A DNA stretch of 64,000 nucleotides from Molossus alvarezi (Eukaryota > Chordata > Mammalia > Chiroptera > Molossidae): the NCBI GenBank assembly GCA_037176705.1, contig CM073886.1, forward strand, positions 10,252,501-10,316,500. The letters run 5' to 3'. The notes below the pieces were generated by a model. The model did not search any database and was not told the origin of the DNA. It saw nothing but the letters and a program-made list of their open reading frames with translations. Position numbers and translations under genes: made by a program. This document shows, piece after piece, positions 20,272 to 30,619 of this stretch (within the stretch, counting starts at the first letter, position 1; each line of letters opens with the position of its first letter).

Positions 20272-20366
20272 TTATTTTTGTGGTATGTGCCCCTAGCGGG
20301 AACCGAACCCGGGACTCTCTGGTCCACAGGCCGACGCTCAACTGCTGAGCCAAACTGGCCAGGGCT
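20272..20366 (-). repeat. SINE, H type (head only)
   Basis: TSD 'gctaaatg' at 20253 and 20365; separates two parts of the RNase H relic. Confidence 0.85.
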
Positions 20367-20893
20367 AAATGATTTTTTTTTATTGCTTTCATGGTAGCAG
20401 CTTTAGAATGTTCTGGAATTTTGATAATTGCCAATTGTTTCGATTTCTGTATAATATCTAATAATTCTGAAACCTATTTTCTATTCTTTATGGGCTGCCC
20501 TGAGAAAGTTAAAAAGACTTGCTACTTCAACAACATTTTAGAGTTGTGAGCTACACCAAGAGCATAGATTAGTGCAAATACTGGCTATTTGATTTTTGGC
20601 CAATTGACAAGTCCGAATTAGAATAAATTCAGCTTGTTGGACAGATCTTATTCAGGTAACTAAGAACCTTCAACTATGTCCACCATGGAAGTTATTGCAT
20701 ATCCAGCCCAGTAACATCACTGTTCATCTTTCACAGTTCAATCTGTTAGCCAAATTTAGTCAGCATTATCAAGGAGTTTCCTGTAAACCATTCCTAGGAA
20801 CAAGAAGGTGGTCAGTGGGTAGAATGTAGTCGTGGATATCTTCATCCTGCAAAGAAGGTAGCAAAGTTGCTGAGTTAAGACTGTTACATCGAG

Positions 20894-21045
20894 CCCTGGT
20901 TGGCATGGCTCAGGTGGTTGGGCATCATCCTGTGTACTTAAAGGTGTCCAGTTTGATTCCTGGTCAGAGAGCACTTGCCCAGGTTTTGGGCTTGATCCCC
21001 AGTAGGGGGGCGTGCAGGAGGCAGCCACTGGATGTTAAACTCTTC
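20894..21045 (+). repeat. SINE, P type
   Basis: P copy truncated after 'ggaggcagccactggatg'. Confidence 0.75.
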
Positions 21046-21052
21046 AATGGAT

Positions 21053-21294
21053 TTTTTTTTTTATCCTCACCCGAGGACACTTTTCCATTTTTTGTTCAGA
21101 TAGAGTGGGAGGGAGAGAGAGAGAAAAAAAAACATCGACATGAAAGGGACACATCGAGTGCCTGCCTCCCACACGAACCCAACTAGGGCCAGGCACAAAC
21201 TGCAACCGAGGTCCGTGCCCTTAGTGGGAACTGAACCCGGGCCTCTTTGGTCCACGGGCCGATGCTCTAACCGCTGAGCCAAACCGGCCAGGGC
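21053..21294 (-). repeat. SINE, V type
   Basis: Full-length V abutting the previous P. Confidence 0.88.
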
Positions 21295-21298
21295 TGGA

Positions 21299-21545
21299 TA
21301 TTATTATTATTATTATTTTTTTTAAAATAACTCATCTTCATTGTTGAATGTATTACAGATGTCCCCCCTTTTTTTCCCCATTGACCTCCCTCCTCCCCAA
21401 TCCTGCCCCCCTCCTGCTTTCCCCACACTATTGCTGGTGTCCATTGGTTATGCATATATGCATAGAAGTTCTTTGGTTTATCTCTTCCTGCCCTCCCTCC
21501 CCACTTCTCTTTGAGGTTCATCAGTCTAACAACCAATTTCACATG
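21299..21545 (-). repeat. L1 LINE 3' end
   Basis: Minus strand: polypurine 3'UTR with G-rich runs, then 'gacatctgtaatacattc' and A-tail. 'tggatatt' borders both ends (21295, 21543). Confidence 0.6.
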
Positions 21546-21551
21546 GATATT

Positions 21552-21750
21552 TTTATTGATTTTTTAGAGAAAGAGGTAGGGAAAGAGATGGAAACATCTA
21601 TGTGAGAGAGAAATATAGATAGGCTACCTCCTGCACGCCCCCTACTAGGGATCAAGCCCAAAACCCAGGCATGTGCCCTGATCAGGAATGAAACTGGGAC
21701 CTCTCAGTCCATGGGACGACACTCAATCCATTAAGCCACACAAGCCAGGC
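21552..21750 (-). repeat. SINE, P type
   Basis: P copy directly joined to an O element. Confidence 0.8.
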
Positions 21751-21756
21751 ATGATT

Positions 21757-21895
21757 GATTGGTTGATTTTAGAGAGAGAGACAGAGAGAAACATTGATTT
21801 GCTTCACTTATTTATGCATTCACTGGTTGATTTTTGTATGTGCCCAGGGATCGAACCCACAATGCTCTAACCAACTGAGCTACCCAGCCAGAGCT
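21757..21895 (-). repeat. SINE, O type
   Basis: Old copy with 'tgcattcactggttgattt'. Confidence 0.7.
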
Positions 21896-22035
21896 CTAAA
21901 ATTTCTTATTAACTTATTATTTTTTTAACAAAATTTATTGGCCCTGGTCAAATAGTTGATTAGAGCATCATCCCAATAAACCAAGGTTTCGGGTTTGATC
22001 CCTGGTAAGGACACATATAAGAATCAGCTAGTAAG

Positions 22036-22258
22036 ACCTGGCCAGTGTGGCTCAGTGGTTAGTGAGTCGGCCCACTCACTGAAGAGTTGCAGGTTCGATC
22101 CTGACCCAGGTCTGGGCACATGTAGAAGGCAACCAATCAATGTGTCTCTCTCACATCGATGTTTCTTTCTCTCTCTCTCTCTCTCCCCCCCCTTTCTCCC
22201 TCCCTCCTTTCCACTCTCTCTAAAAATCAAGGGAAAAAATATCCTAGGGTGAGGGTTA
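22036..22258 (+). repeat. SINE, V type, nested
   Basis: Diverged V in the O element; 'agaatcagc' at 22020 and 22273. Confidence 0.8.
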
Positions 22259-22278
22259 ACAACAACAACAAAAAGAAT

Positions 22279-22521
22279 CAGCCCTGGCTGGTTTGGCTCA
22301 GCGGTTAGAGCGTCAGCCTGTAGTCCAGAGAGACCCGGGTTCGGTTCCCGCTAAGGGCACGTACCTCGGTTGCAGTTTGTCCCCGGCCCTGATTGGGTCT
22401 TGCGGGTGGCAGTCACTCGATGTGTCCCTTTCACATCGATGTTTCTCTCTCTCTTTCTTCCTCCCACTCTATCTGAACAAAAAAAGAAAAAATGTCCTCA
22501 GGTGAGGATAAAAAAAAAAAA
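22279..22521 (+). repeat. SINE, V type, nested
   Basis: Near-consensus V; 'aaaaagaatca' before (22269) and after (22517). Confidence 0.9.
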
Positions 22522-22598
22522 AGAATCACTCAGTGAATGCATAAATAAATGAAGCAACAAATACATGTTTCTCTCTCTCTCTCTAAAATCAATAAATA

Positions 22599-22880
22599 GC
22601 CCTGGCCGGTTTGGTTCAGCGGTTAGAGCATTGGCCTGCGGTCCAGAGAGACCCGGGTTCGGTTCCCCCTAAGGGCACGTACCTCGGTTGCAGTTTGTCC
22701 GCAGCCCTGGTTGGGTCATGCAGGTGGCAGCCACTTGATGTGTCCCTTTCACATCGATGTTTCTCTCTCTTTCTCCCTCCCACTCTATCTGAACAAAATA
22801 TTGAAAAATGTCCTCGGGTGAGGATAAAAAATAATAATATAATAATAATAATAAAATCAATAAATAAATAAAAATAAAAA
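22599..22880 (+). repeat. SINE, V type
   Basis: Near-consensus V with (AAT)n tail. Confidence 0.9.
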
Positions 22881-22912
22881 AGAACTGATCTGTGCTCCTC
22901 CTAGAATCTTCT

Positions 22913-23155
22913 AATTTTTTTTTTTTTATCCTTACCTGAGGACTTTTTTTGATATTTTGTTCAGATAGAGTGGGAGGGAAAGAGAGAGAGAGAAACATGG
23001 ATGTGAAAGGGACACATCAAGTGGTTGCCACCCACACAACCCAACCAGGGCCGAGGACAAACTGCAACCAAGGTATGTGCCCTTAGTGGGAACTGAACCC
23101 GGGCCTCTCTGGTCCGTGGGCCAACGCTCTAACCACTGAGAAAACTGGCCAGGGC
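22913..23155 (-). repeat. SINE, V type
   Basis: TSD 'aatcttctaattt' at 22905 and 23157. Confidence 0.9.
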
Positions 23156-23296
23156 AAATCTTCTAATTTCTAATCAAAATATGCTTCTCATTCATTCAGT
23201 TTCATTTTAGCGCTGGCATTTTCTAATATTGCATGCAAAAATTAATTTAGGCACCAAAATAAATCCATTTTAGCCATCTTAAAAATTAAATCTTCC

Positions 23297-23510
23297 CACT
23301 CAGCTGGTGTGGCTCAATGGTTGAACATTGACCCATGCACCAAGAGGTCACCAGTTCGATTCCCAGTCAGGGCACATGCCCAGGTTGTGGGCCAAATCCT
23401 CAGTGTGGGATCAGGAGGAAGCTGATCGATGTTCTTGCTCATCAATGTTTCTATCTCTCTCTCTCTCCCTTCCTCTCTAAAATCAATAAAGAAAAAATAT
23501 TTTTTAAAAA
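23297..23510 (+). repeat. SINE, P type
   Basis: TSD 'aaaaattaaatcttccc' (23280) / 'aaaaattaaatatcccc' (23507). Confidence 0.85.
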
Positions 23511-23854
23511 ATTAAATATCCCCATTTCTGTAAGTACTTGTAAGTAAAGGCTTTCTATTTATTGTATATCTGCAGGAGTATTAAGTGGGAATAGGGACTG
23601 GGAGTTTTCAGCCTTGGAGGCATGATTTTCCATGTTAATTTTAGTTTTCTTTGGATATTTGCAGAATCTGAACAAATTTCTAGGGACATTGTGTGATCGG
23701 TTGAAGTGTGCCACTTATGTATGGGTTGCCTCCAAGGAGCAGTCACCCCCCAAGTTGCATTCAAACCTCTTGTGTGTCTCAGTTTCTCTCCCCAGATGTC
23801 TTACACAGTGGTGAGAACATGGAGTGCTAGGTAACCAACTTTTTGTTGCTGTTG

Positions 23855-24107
23855 TTGTTAATCCTCATCCAAGGATATTTTTTCATTGATTTTTTTAGAT
23901 AGAGTGGAAGGGAGGAAGGGAGAGAGAGAGAGAGAGAGAGAAACATCAGTGTGAGAGAGACACATCAATTGGTTGCCTCCCACAGGATCCCATCTGGGGC
24001 CAGGGATCAGGCCTGCAACCCAGGTATGTGCCTCTGACTAGGAATCAAATCCTCGACCCTTTGGTCCACAGGCGGACACTCTAACCACGGAGCAAACTGG
24101 CCAGGGT
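23855..24107 (-). repeat. SINE, V type
   Basis: TSD 'gtaaccaacttttt' (23831) / 'gtaaccaactttta' (24110). Confidence 0.85.
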
Positions 24108-24897
24108 TAAGTAACCAACTTTTAAGTGCACTTCTCCAGACGAACCAGTTAATTAATTACAGTTGAGTTGAAATTCCCTGTGGGGCTCCTGTACGTCATG
24201 GGGGATGCCCCCTTAAGCCAGCATAGTAAGACACTAGAAAAATTTCTTGGCAAGTGGAACGGGGAAGCTGAGACAGATAGCTGAACAAACTGACCAAGCA
24301 ATTTACAGCCAGATACAGAAGGTCACCTCCCTAGAGATAACATCTAGGCCTCAGTTGTATTTCAGCTCCAGGCCCAGAAAAGCAGCCAAACCAGGTGGAT
24401 GACACCAGACCAGCTGCAGTGACTAATGACCCTCTGCTATAGTGCTGAACAATTAATGGAGACCATGACCCTGAAAGGGCACACCTGGAAAATTGATGAC
24501 TATTCTGCTGAAACCATCCTCTGAGACTTTTCCTAAGATTCTCCCCTACAAGAAAAGAATAAAACCCTTCAAAACAAAGGACCCAGTGCATTCCCTCCAG
24601 CCTGGGAGCACACCTGCACCTTTCCCTTCCTCCTCTTCTCCCACGGGCACTCATCTCCTAACCTCTAAGGGTCCCCATGGGACTTGCAACCAGGGGAGCC
24701 ATGGGCAGCAGCAGCTCATCTAGGCTAATCCTGAACCTGTCCCCAAGGTCCCCTTTTCTCTGACTTCCCAGTAAGCAAAAGCAGCCCCACCTCGGCTCGT
24801 TCCTTTCCTATAACAATTCTAGAGAGCCAAAGCAGCCCCACCTAGGTCTCTCCTGCTGCTGCTTCTATGCCAAGCCCTTCCTTGTTTCACTGTCCCA

Positions 24898-25128
24898 GCT
24901 TTTTTTTTTTTAATCCTCACCCGAGGATATTTTTTCATTTCAGACAGAGTGAGAGGGAGGAGGAGAGAGAGAGAGAAACATTGATGTGAAAGAGATACAT
25001 CGATTGGTTGCCTCCTACATGACCCTGACCAGGGCTGGGTACTGAACTTCAACCGAAGTACGTGCCCTTGACTGGAATCGAACCCATGGCTCTGTTGCCC
25101 GTGGGTCAATGCTCTAACCGTCCAGGAC
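24898..25128 (-). repeat. SINE, V type, nested
   Basis: In LTR-like B1; 'tgtcccagctttttt' at 24891 and 'tgtccccagctttttt' at 25131. Confidence 0.85.
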
Positions 25129-25141
25129 ACTGTCCCCAGCT

Positions 25142-25390
25142 TTTTTTTTTTTTATCCTCACTCGAGGACATTTTTCCATTTTTTGTTCAGATAGAGTGGG
25201 AGGGAGAGAGAGAGAGAGAAACATCGACATGAAAGGGACACATCGAGTGGCTGCCACCCGCACAACCCAACCGGGGCTGGGGACAAACTGCAAATGAGGT
25301 ACGCGCCCTTAGCGGGAACCTTAGACCCGAACCCGGATCTCTCTGGACTGCAGGCCGACGCTCTAACCGCTGAGGCAAACCGGCCAGGGC
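25142..25390 (-). repeat. SINE, V type, nested
   Basis: In LTR-like B1; next copy of the target, 'tgtccccagctttgat', at 25391. The element duplicates a few bases in its head ('cgggaaccttagacccgaacc'). Confidence 0.85.
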
Positions 25391-25658
25391 TGTCCCCAGC
25401 TTTGATAAATATAATCGTAATCACCTGGACTCATGTGGAATCTTTCCTGCTCCAAGTCAAGAACCCACATGCTACTGGTCAGCCCTGGGCAGACCAGCTC
25501 AGGACCATGTCCCCTGTCTGGTAACACCCTGACACCTCCACAAAGATGCTTAGTCACCTAAGAAAATTGGAGATTTGGGTTGGAGAAAGGAAATGCCCCT
25601 TATCTTCAGAGCTGAACGAGTTCAGACTCTCATTTACCCTGTAAAAAGTTCTTTTTCA

Positions 25659-25870
25659 GCCTAGCCAGTGTGGCTCAGTGGATTGAACATCGTCCCATTA
25701 TCTGAGAGGTCTCAGTTCAATTCCCAGTCAGAGCACATGCCCAGGTTGTGGGCTCGATCCCCAATAGGGTTGTGCAGGAGGCAGCAGATGGATGTAGCTC
25801 TTTCACATCCATGTTTCAATCTCTCCCTTCCTCTGTCTCTAAAAAATCAATACAAAAAAAAAATATTTAA
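25659..25870 (+). repeat. SINE, P type
   Basis: TSD 'gtaaaaagttctttt' (25641) / 'ttaaaaagttgtttg' (25866). Confidence 0.8.
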
Positions 25871-25940
25871 AAAGTTGTTTGTTCAGACTCTCAGAAAGCA
25901 ATTCCAACTGAAAAGCCAAAGTTAAAAATTAGCCATTCTG

Positions 25941-26123
25941 GCCTGGCTGGTGTGGCTCAGTTGGTTGAGCATTGTCCCATGCACCCAGAGGTCACCAGTT
26001 TGATTCCTAGTCAGGATTGCAGGCTTGATACCCAGTTAGGGACATGCAGGAGGCAGCCAATCAATGTTTCTCTCTCCCTCTCCCTTCCTATTTCTCTAAA
26101 ATCAATTTTTAAATATTTTCTTA
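25941..26123 (+). repeat. SINE, P type
   Basis: TSD-like 'aaaaattagcca' at 25923 and 26123. Confidence 0.8.
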
Positions 26124-26135
26124 AAAATTAGCCAC

Positions 26136-26366
26136 GCCCTGTTTGGAGCATCAGCGGTTAGAGCATCAGCCTTAGGCTCAGAGAGATCTGGGTTCGGGTC
26201 CTGCTAAGGGCATGTACCTTGGTTGCAGTTTGTCCCCGGCCCCGGTTGGGTTGTGCGGGTGGCAGCCACTTGATGTGTCCCTTTCATGTTGATGTTTCTC
26301 TCTCTCTCTCCCTCCCACTCTATCTGAACAAAAAATGGAAAAATGTCCTCGGGTGAGGATAAAAAA
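26136..26366 (+). repeat. SINE, V type
   Basis: Third 'aaaaattagccac' copy at 26367; the head is rearranged at its start. Confidence 0.82.
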
Positions 26367-26457
26367 AAAAAATTAGCCACTCATTTTTTTTTTTTTCTCC
26401 TTTCCTGCTTTAGCCTGGGTTCTATCAACCCTTAACCTTTAGTTCTACCTGAAGAGT

Positions 26458-26795
26458 TTTTTTTAAAAAATCCTCACCTGTGCTTGCTCTGGCAGCACAT
26501 ATACTAAAATTGGAACAATACAGAGATTAGCATGGCCCCTGTGCTAGGATGACACACAAATTCATGAAGCATTCCATACAAAAAACAAACAAAAAAAAAT
26601 CCTCACCCAAAGATATGCTTACTGATTTTTTAGAGAGAGGGGAAGAGGGGAAGTGGAAGGGGGTGGGGGGGAGAGAGAGAGAGAGAAACACTGATGCTTG
26701 TCTTCTGTATGTGCCCTGACGCCCTGACCTGGGTCAAATCCAGTCTTTTCCTGTATGGGATGACACTCCAACGCACTGAGCCACACCAGCCAGGT
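26458..26795 (-). repeat. SINE, V-related, split by a U6 insertion
   Basis: Minus-strand element whose tail end ('aatcctcacc') is interrupted by a U6 copy; the remainder runs 26600-26795. Confidence 0.7.
26480..26578 (+). pseudogene. U6 snRNA retropseudogene
   Basis: Almost the whole U6 sequence is recognisable: 'ggcagcacatatactaaaat', 'agcatggcccc', 'aggatgacac', ending 'ttccata'. It differs from U6 by several substitutions and lacks three bases in 'acagagaagatt'. An A-rich tail follows and a 14-bp TSD ('aaaaaatcctcacc') sits at 26465 and 26594. No upstream PSE/TATA is visible, so it is a pseudogene moved by L1 machinery. Confidence 0.9.
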
Positions 26796-26827
26796 CTCTC
26801 CTTGGAGGATTTAAAAAACAGCTCAAG

Positions 26828-27058
26828 CCCTGGCCGGTTTGGCTCAGCGGTTAGAGCGTCGGCCTGCGGTCCCGAGAGACCCGGGTTCGGTTCCCGCTGG
26901 GGGCACGTGCCTTGGTTGCAGTTTGTCCCCGGTCGTGCGGGTGGCAGCCACTCGATGTGTCCCTTTCACATCGATGTTTCTCTCTCTTTCTCTCTCTTCC
27001 TCTCTCTCCCTCCCACTCTACCTGAACAAAAAAAAATGTCCTCGGGTGAGGATAAAAA
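26828..27058 (+). repeat. SINE, V type
   Basis: Near-consensus V with a deletion in the centre; 'aaaaacagctcaag' at 26814 and 27081. Confidence 0.9.
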
Positions 27059-27095
27059 AACAAAACAAAACAAAACAAAAAAAAACAGCTCAAGT

Positions 27096-27292
27096 AGCTG
27101 GTGTACTAAGTGGTTAGAGCATAGGCCCACACACTCAAGGGTCTCAGGTTCAATTCCTGGTCAAGGGTACATACCTGGGTTGCAGGTTCCATCCCTGGCC
27201 CCAGTTGGGGAGTCTGTGGGAGGCAGCCTATCAATGTGTCACTCTCACATTGATGTCTCTCTCCCTCAAATCAATAAAAAATTAGGGGGAAA
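27096..27292 (+). repeat. SINE, V-related
   Basis: Diverged; third copy of the target, 'aaaaaacagctcaa', at 27294. Confidence 0.78.
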
Positions 27293-27522
27293 AAAAAACA
27301 GCTCAAATAAAATCAGGGCCTCCTACCTTAAAACCAGGAGGTTGGGAATTCCAAGGGAAACTCACTCAAGTTCACACAATGCAAAACAAAGAACCAGTCA
27401 GTGGGGCACCTTGGGCCCCCGCTGGTATCAAGCACAGGTCCGAGTCTACGAGGTGGTCCTGGGTGGACTTCTTTGGAATTCTGTTGCACTACGCCAAATA
27501 AATGTCAACGTAAAAAACAGAG

Positions 27523-27720
27523 CTCGGCTGGTGTGGCTCAGTGGTTGAGCATCAACCCACGCACCAAGAGGTTGTTGGTTCAATTCTTGGTCAGGGCACA
27601 GGGCACATACCCAGGTTGTAGGCCCAGTGACCAGTCCATGTTCTCTCTCAGCAATGTTTCTCTCTCTCTCTCCCTCTCCCTTCCACTCTCTCTAAAATCA
27701 ATAAAGAAAAAAATTTAAAA
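27523..27720 (+). repeat. SINE, P type
   Basis: Shortened centre ('ccagtgaccagtccatg'). Confidence 0.78.
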
Positions 27721-27741
27721 TAAAGAAACATTCAAACCTGT

Positions 27742-27975
27742 ATGCCCTGGCCAGTTTGGCTCAGCAGTTGGAGCGTTGGCCCGCAGACCAAAGAGTCGCA
27801 AGTTCGATTCCAGGCAAGGGCATGTACTTCTGTTGTGGTGTGGTCACGGCCCTGGTGTAGGTTGTGCTGGAGGCAACCAATCGATGTATCTCTCTCACAT
27901 CGATGCCTCTCTTTCTCTCCCCCACTCTCTCTGAAGATAAATGAAAAAAAAAAAAAAATCCTCAGGTGAGGATTA
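27742..27975 (+). repeat. SINE, V type
   Basis: TSD 'acattcaaacctgta' at 27728 and 27983, lying at the edge of LTR A2. Confidence 0.88.
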
Positions 27976-28224
27976 AAAAAAACACATTCAAACCTGTAGA
28001 TAATTTTTTTAGTTTATTTGAGCCAAACTGATGAGAATTGCTGAGAAGCAAAATTTCAACGGATGAGAAAATGCTCCAGAGAATGGCAGTTTTGCAACTT
28101 ATTTTATACATTATAATCAAAGGAGGAGGCATTAGGGGGTTACATGAAATTCACTGGTGATAGATTAGGGAGGCTAGAGAAAGCAAAGGGGGAAATTTTG
28201 GGGATTAAATGAAAAGTAAAAGGA

Positions 28225-28432
28225 GCTGAGCTGGTGTGGCTCAGTTGGCTGAGCGTTGTTTTCCATGCACCAGGAGGTCGCTAGTTGAATTCCCAGTCAG
28301 GGCACATGCCAGGGTTGTGGGCTGGATCCCTAGTGGGGGCGTGCAAGAGGCAGCTGATCGATGTTTCTCTCTGACATCGATGTTTCTATCTCTCTCTCCC
28401 TTCCTCTTGCTCTAAAAAAATCAATAAAAGCA
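28225..28432 (+). repeat. SINE, P type
   Basis: TSD-like 'aaaagtaaaaggag' (28211) / 'aaaggtaaaaggaat' (28446). Confidence 0.82.
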
Positions 28433-28616
28433 TTTTAAAAAATAAAAAGGTAAAAGGAATAGGCACATATTTCTCTTATATAGGTAGTAATAGGATAGTT
28501 AACAGTCAAAATTAACATAATCATGATAACAATGAGGGGATTTGTGGTGTCTGCTCTGGCTTGGTGGCTGTGCTTTGAGGGGTCTGGAAAAAAGGAAATT
28601 TCTTTTTTGTTTGTTT

Positions 28617-28842
28617 TTGTTAATCCTCACCAGAGGACATTTTTCTGTTGGAACGGAGGGAGGGAGAGAGAGATAGAAACATCAATGTGAGAGAGACACA
28701 TTGACTGGTTGCCTCCCACACAACCCTGACCGGGTCACGGATCGAACCTGCAACTCAGGTACATGCCCTTGACCGGAAATCGAACCATTGACCCTTCAGT
28801 CTGTGGGCTGACGCTCTAACCACTGGGAAACTGACCAGGGCT
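28617..28842 (-). repeat. SINE, V type
   Basis: Diverged V in LTR A2. Confidence 0.8.
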
Positions 28843-29103
28843 TAGATATTCCAAAGGCATGTTATTAGGTATGTTATCATAGATGCAAAAAAGACAACAC
28901 ACAGGTTCAGTTAAGTAAAGATTGACCTTTTTAGGGAAAAATACTGGCCTAGACCATGACTAGCTGCCATGAACTGCTTTTAGCTAGAAAGTTTAAATTT
29001 CAGACCATCCTATATGGCTACTTTAGGTCTCTGACTTTGTAAGGCCACTATGCAGGCCCCCCGAGCTTGTCAGGTTTAGTATATGGCCCCTTCTTGGTCC
29101 ACA

Positions 29104-29454
29104 GCCTGATGTAATTTTACAAAGTTCACTGCAGGGAGGCTTGAAGGCCAATCTGGTAAGGAGGGAAGACAAAGAAAACCAGCAGGGAGGATATTCCAAA
29201 AGCCCCCAAAAGCCTCCATTTAGGCCTATGGTGATGTGTGCCGAAGCCTCCAAGAATCCCAGATCTGAATGCAAAACTCTAGGGTTTTGAGTGTGTATGA
29301 CAATGCGGCAGAAGGTGGGAGGACTGGGAAGAACCGCACTGAAACTAACTTTTTTTGGTTTCTAGACAAGCCTGTCCAACCCTTCTATTTAGGTACCATT
29401 TCTGCATGCAGATCAGCTGAGACACCTAATCAGTGAAGTCGCAAAGCAGTTTTT
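29104..29454. other. Unassigned intergenic sequence
   Basis: No recognisable gene or young repeat; possibly more decayed retroviral sequence. Confidence 0.4.
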
Positions 29455-29702
29455 TTTTATTTTATCCTCACCCGAGGACATTTCTGCATTTATCTTCAGA
29501 TAGAGCAGAAGGGAGAAATGGAGGAAGCGAGACAGAGAAACATCGATGTGAGAGAGCTACACCGAGTGGTTGCCATCCACACGACCCCAACCGGGGCTGG
29601 GGACAAACTGCAACCGAGGTACGTGCCCTTAGCAGGAACCGAACCCGGACTCTCTGGTCCGCGGACCGACGCTCTAACCGCTGAGCCAAACTGGCCAGGG
29701 CC
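29455..29702 (-). repeat. SINE, V type
   Basis: V copy with a 'ttatcttcagatagagcag' variant. Confidence 0.85.
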
Positions 29703-29714
29703 CTAGCCTTTTTT

Positions 29715-29850
29715 TTTTTTTGAGAGAGAGAGAGAGAAAAGGAGAGAAAGATAGATTTATGCATTCATTGGTTCCTTGTATGTGCCCTGACTGTAGATGG
29801 AACCTGCAACCTTGGAGTATGGGGACAACACTATAACTGAGACAGGCCAG
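29715..29850 (-). repeat. SINE, O type
   Basis: Old copy next to LTR-like B2. Confidence 0.65.
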
Positions 29851-29864
29851 TAAGCCAGGAAAAG

Positions 29865-30538
29865 TGGAATAGGGAAACTGAGACAGATAGCTGAACAAAC
29901 TTGACGGTAATTTACAGCCAGATACAGAATGTCACCTCCCTAAAGTTAACATTTAAGCTTCAGATGTATTTTAGTTCCAGGCCCAGAAGAACAGCAAAAC
30001 CAGGTGGGTGATACCAGGACCAGCTGCAATGAATAATGACCCTTTGCCCTGACACAGACCAGTCAGTGGAGATCAGGACCCCGAAGGAGCACACCCAGAA
30101 AACTGATGAATATTCTGCTGAAACCGTCCCCTGAGAACTCCCCTATGATTTCCGTCTGCAAGAAACAGATAAAAAACTCAAGAAAAAGGACCCAGAACTT
30201 GCTCTCCCTCTGTGCCATCCCCTCCCCTCCTCTTCTTCCCCCACAGGCATGCATCTTCTAAACTCGAAGGGACGCCCCACAAGACTTGCCACTAGGGAAG
30301 CAGTGGGGCGGCAGCAGCTCATCCCAGGCTAATTCCCAGAGAGCTAAGGCAGCCCAGCCTAGGCTCTCCTGTTGCTTCTTCTATGCCAAGCCCTTTCTTG
30401 TTTTACTGTCCACTGCTTTAATAAACGTTACCCCATAATCACCTGGACTTGTGAAATTTTTCCTGCATGAAGAACCCACACAACTACTGGCTGGCTCTAG
30501 GCATACCTGCCAAGGGCTAGGTCCTCTTTCCAGTAACA
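29865..30538 (+). mobile_element. LTR-like repeat B2
   Basis: About 670 bp, opens TGGAAT and ends CAGTAACA. Carries 'ctttaataaacgtta' about 115 bp from its end, as expected for an LTR poly(A) signal. Homologous to B1 at 24255-25526 in the same orientation. Confidence 0.5.
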
Positions 30539-30619
30539 CAACCAACGGAGCTACCTGGCCAGGGCTGCCCTAGTCATTCCTGACCCTCGCCAGTCATATC
30601 AGTTCCTCAGTCCTTCCTC

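Larger units (their letters stand above)
16555..20890 (-). pseudogene. Endogenous retrovirus pol relic (RNase H and integrase), class I / gammaretrovirus-like
   Basis: Minus-strand retroviral internal region, broken by stops, frameshifts and SINEs. From 5' to 3': remnants of the RT-RNase H junction and RNase H (about 20880-20220, with a 'HLADAAARQAA' clause near 20265); integrase core (about 19610-19160, with 'FSHWVEAFP' at 19408-19383 and a nearby clause matching the D-x-G-x-x-F region); and the integrase C-terminal 'WKRPYKV' clause near 18575. The env region is short or lost. A polypurine tract at about 16566-16555 precedes LTR A1. No open frame survives; this is a fossil. Class I assignment rests on the integrase and RNase H motifs. 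Confidence 0.75.
21942..22590 (+). repeat. SINE, O type, split by two V SINEs
   Basis: O element in two parts: head 21942-22027, tail from about 22522 ('gtgaatgcataaataaatg') to 22590. The break holds two V copies, each bounded by 'aagaatcag'. Confidence 0.75.
24255..25526 (+). mobile_element. LTR-like repeat B1, split by two V SINEs
   Basis: About 775 bp without its SINEs. Begins TGGAAC, then 'ctgagacagatagctgaac', and ends at GTAACA. Clearly homologous to B2 (29865-30538), which has an AATAAA and 'acctggact' near its end, as in an LTR R/U5. No open frame. Confidence 0.5.
27727..29103 (-). mobile_element. LTR A2 of the class I endogenous retrovirus (5' or solo LTR)
   Basis: Second copy of LTR A, same strand. 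Opens TGTGGACC at 29103; AATAAA in the 'ctcaaataaac' clause near 28020. Split by SINEs at 27742-27975, 28225-28432 and 28617-28842. There is no polypurine tract upstream of it, which fits a 5' LTR or a solo LTR. Primer-binding site not found. Confidence 0.65.
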
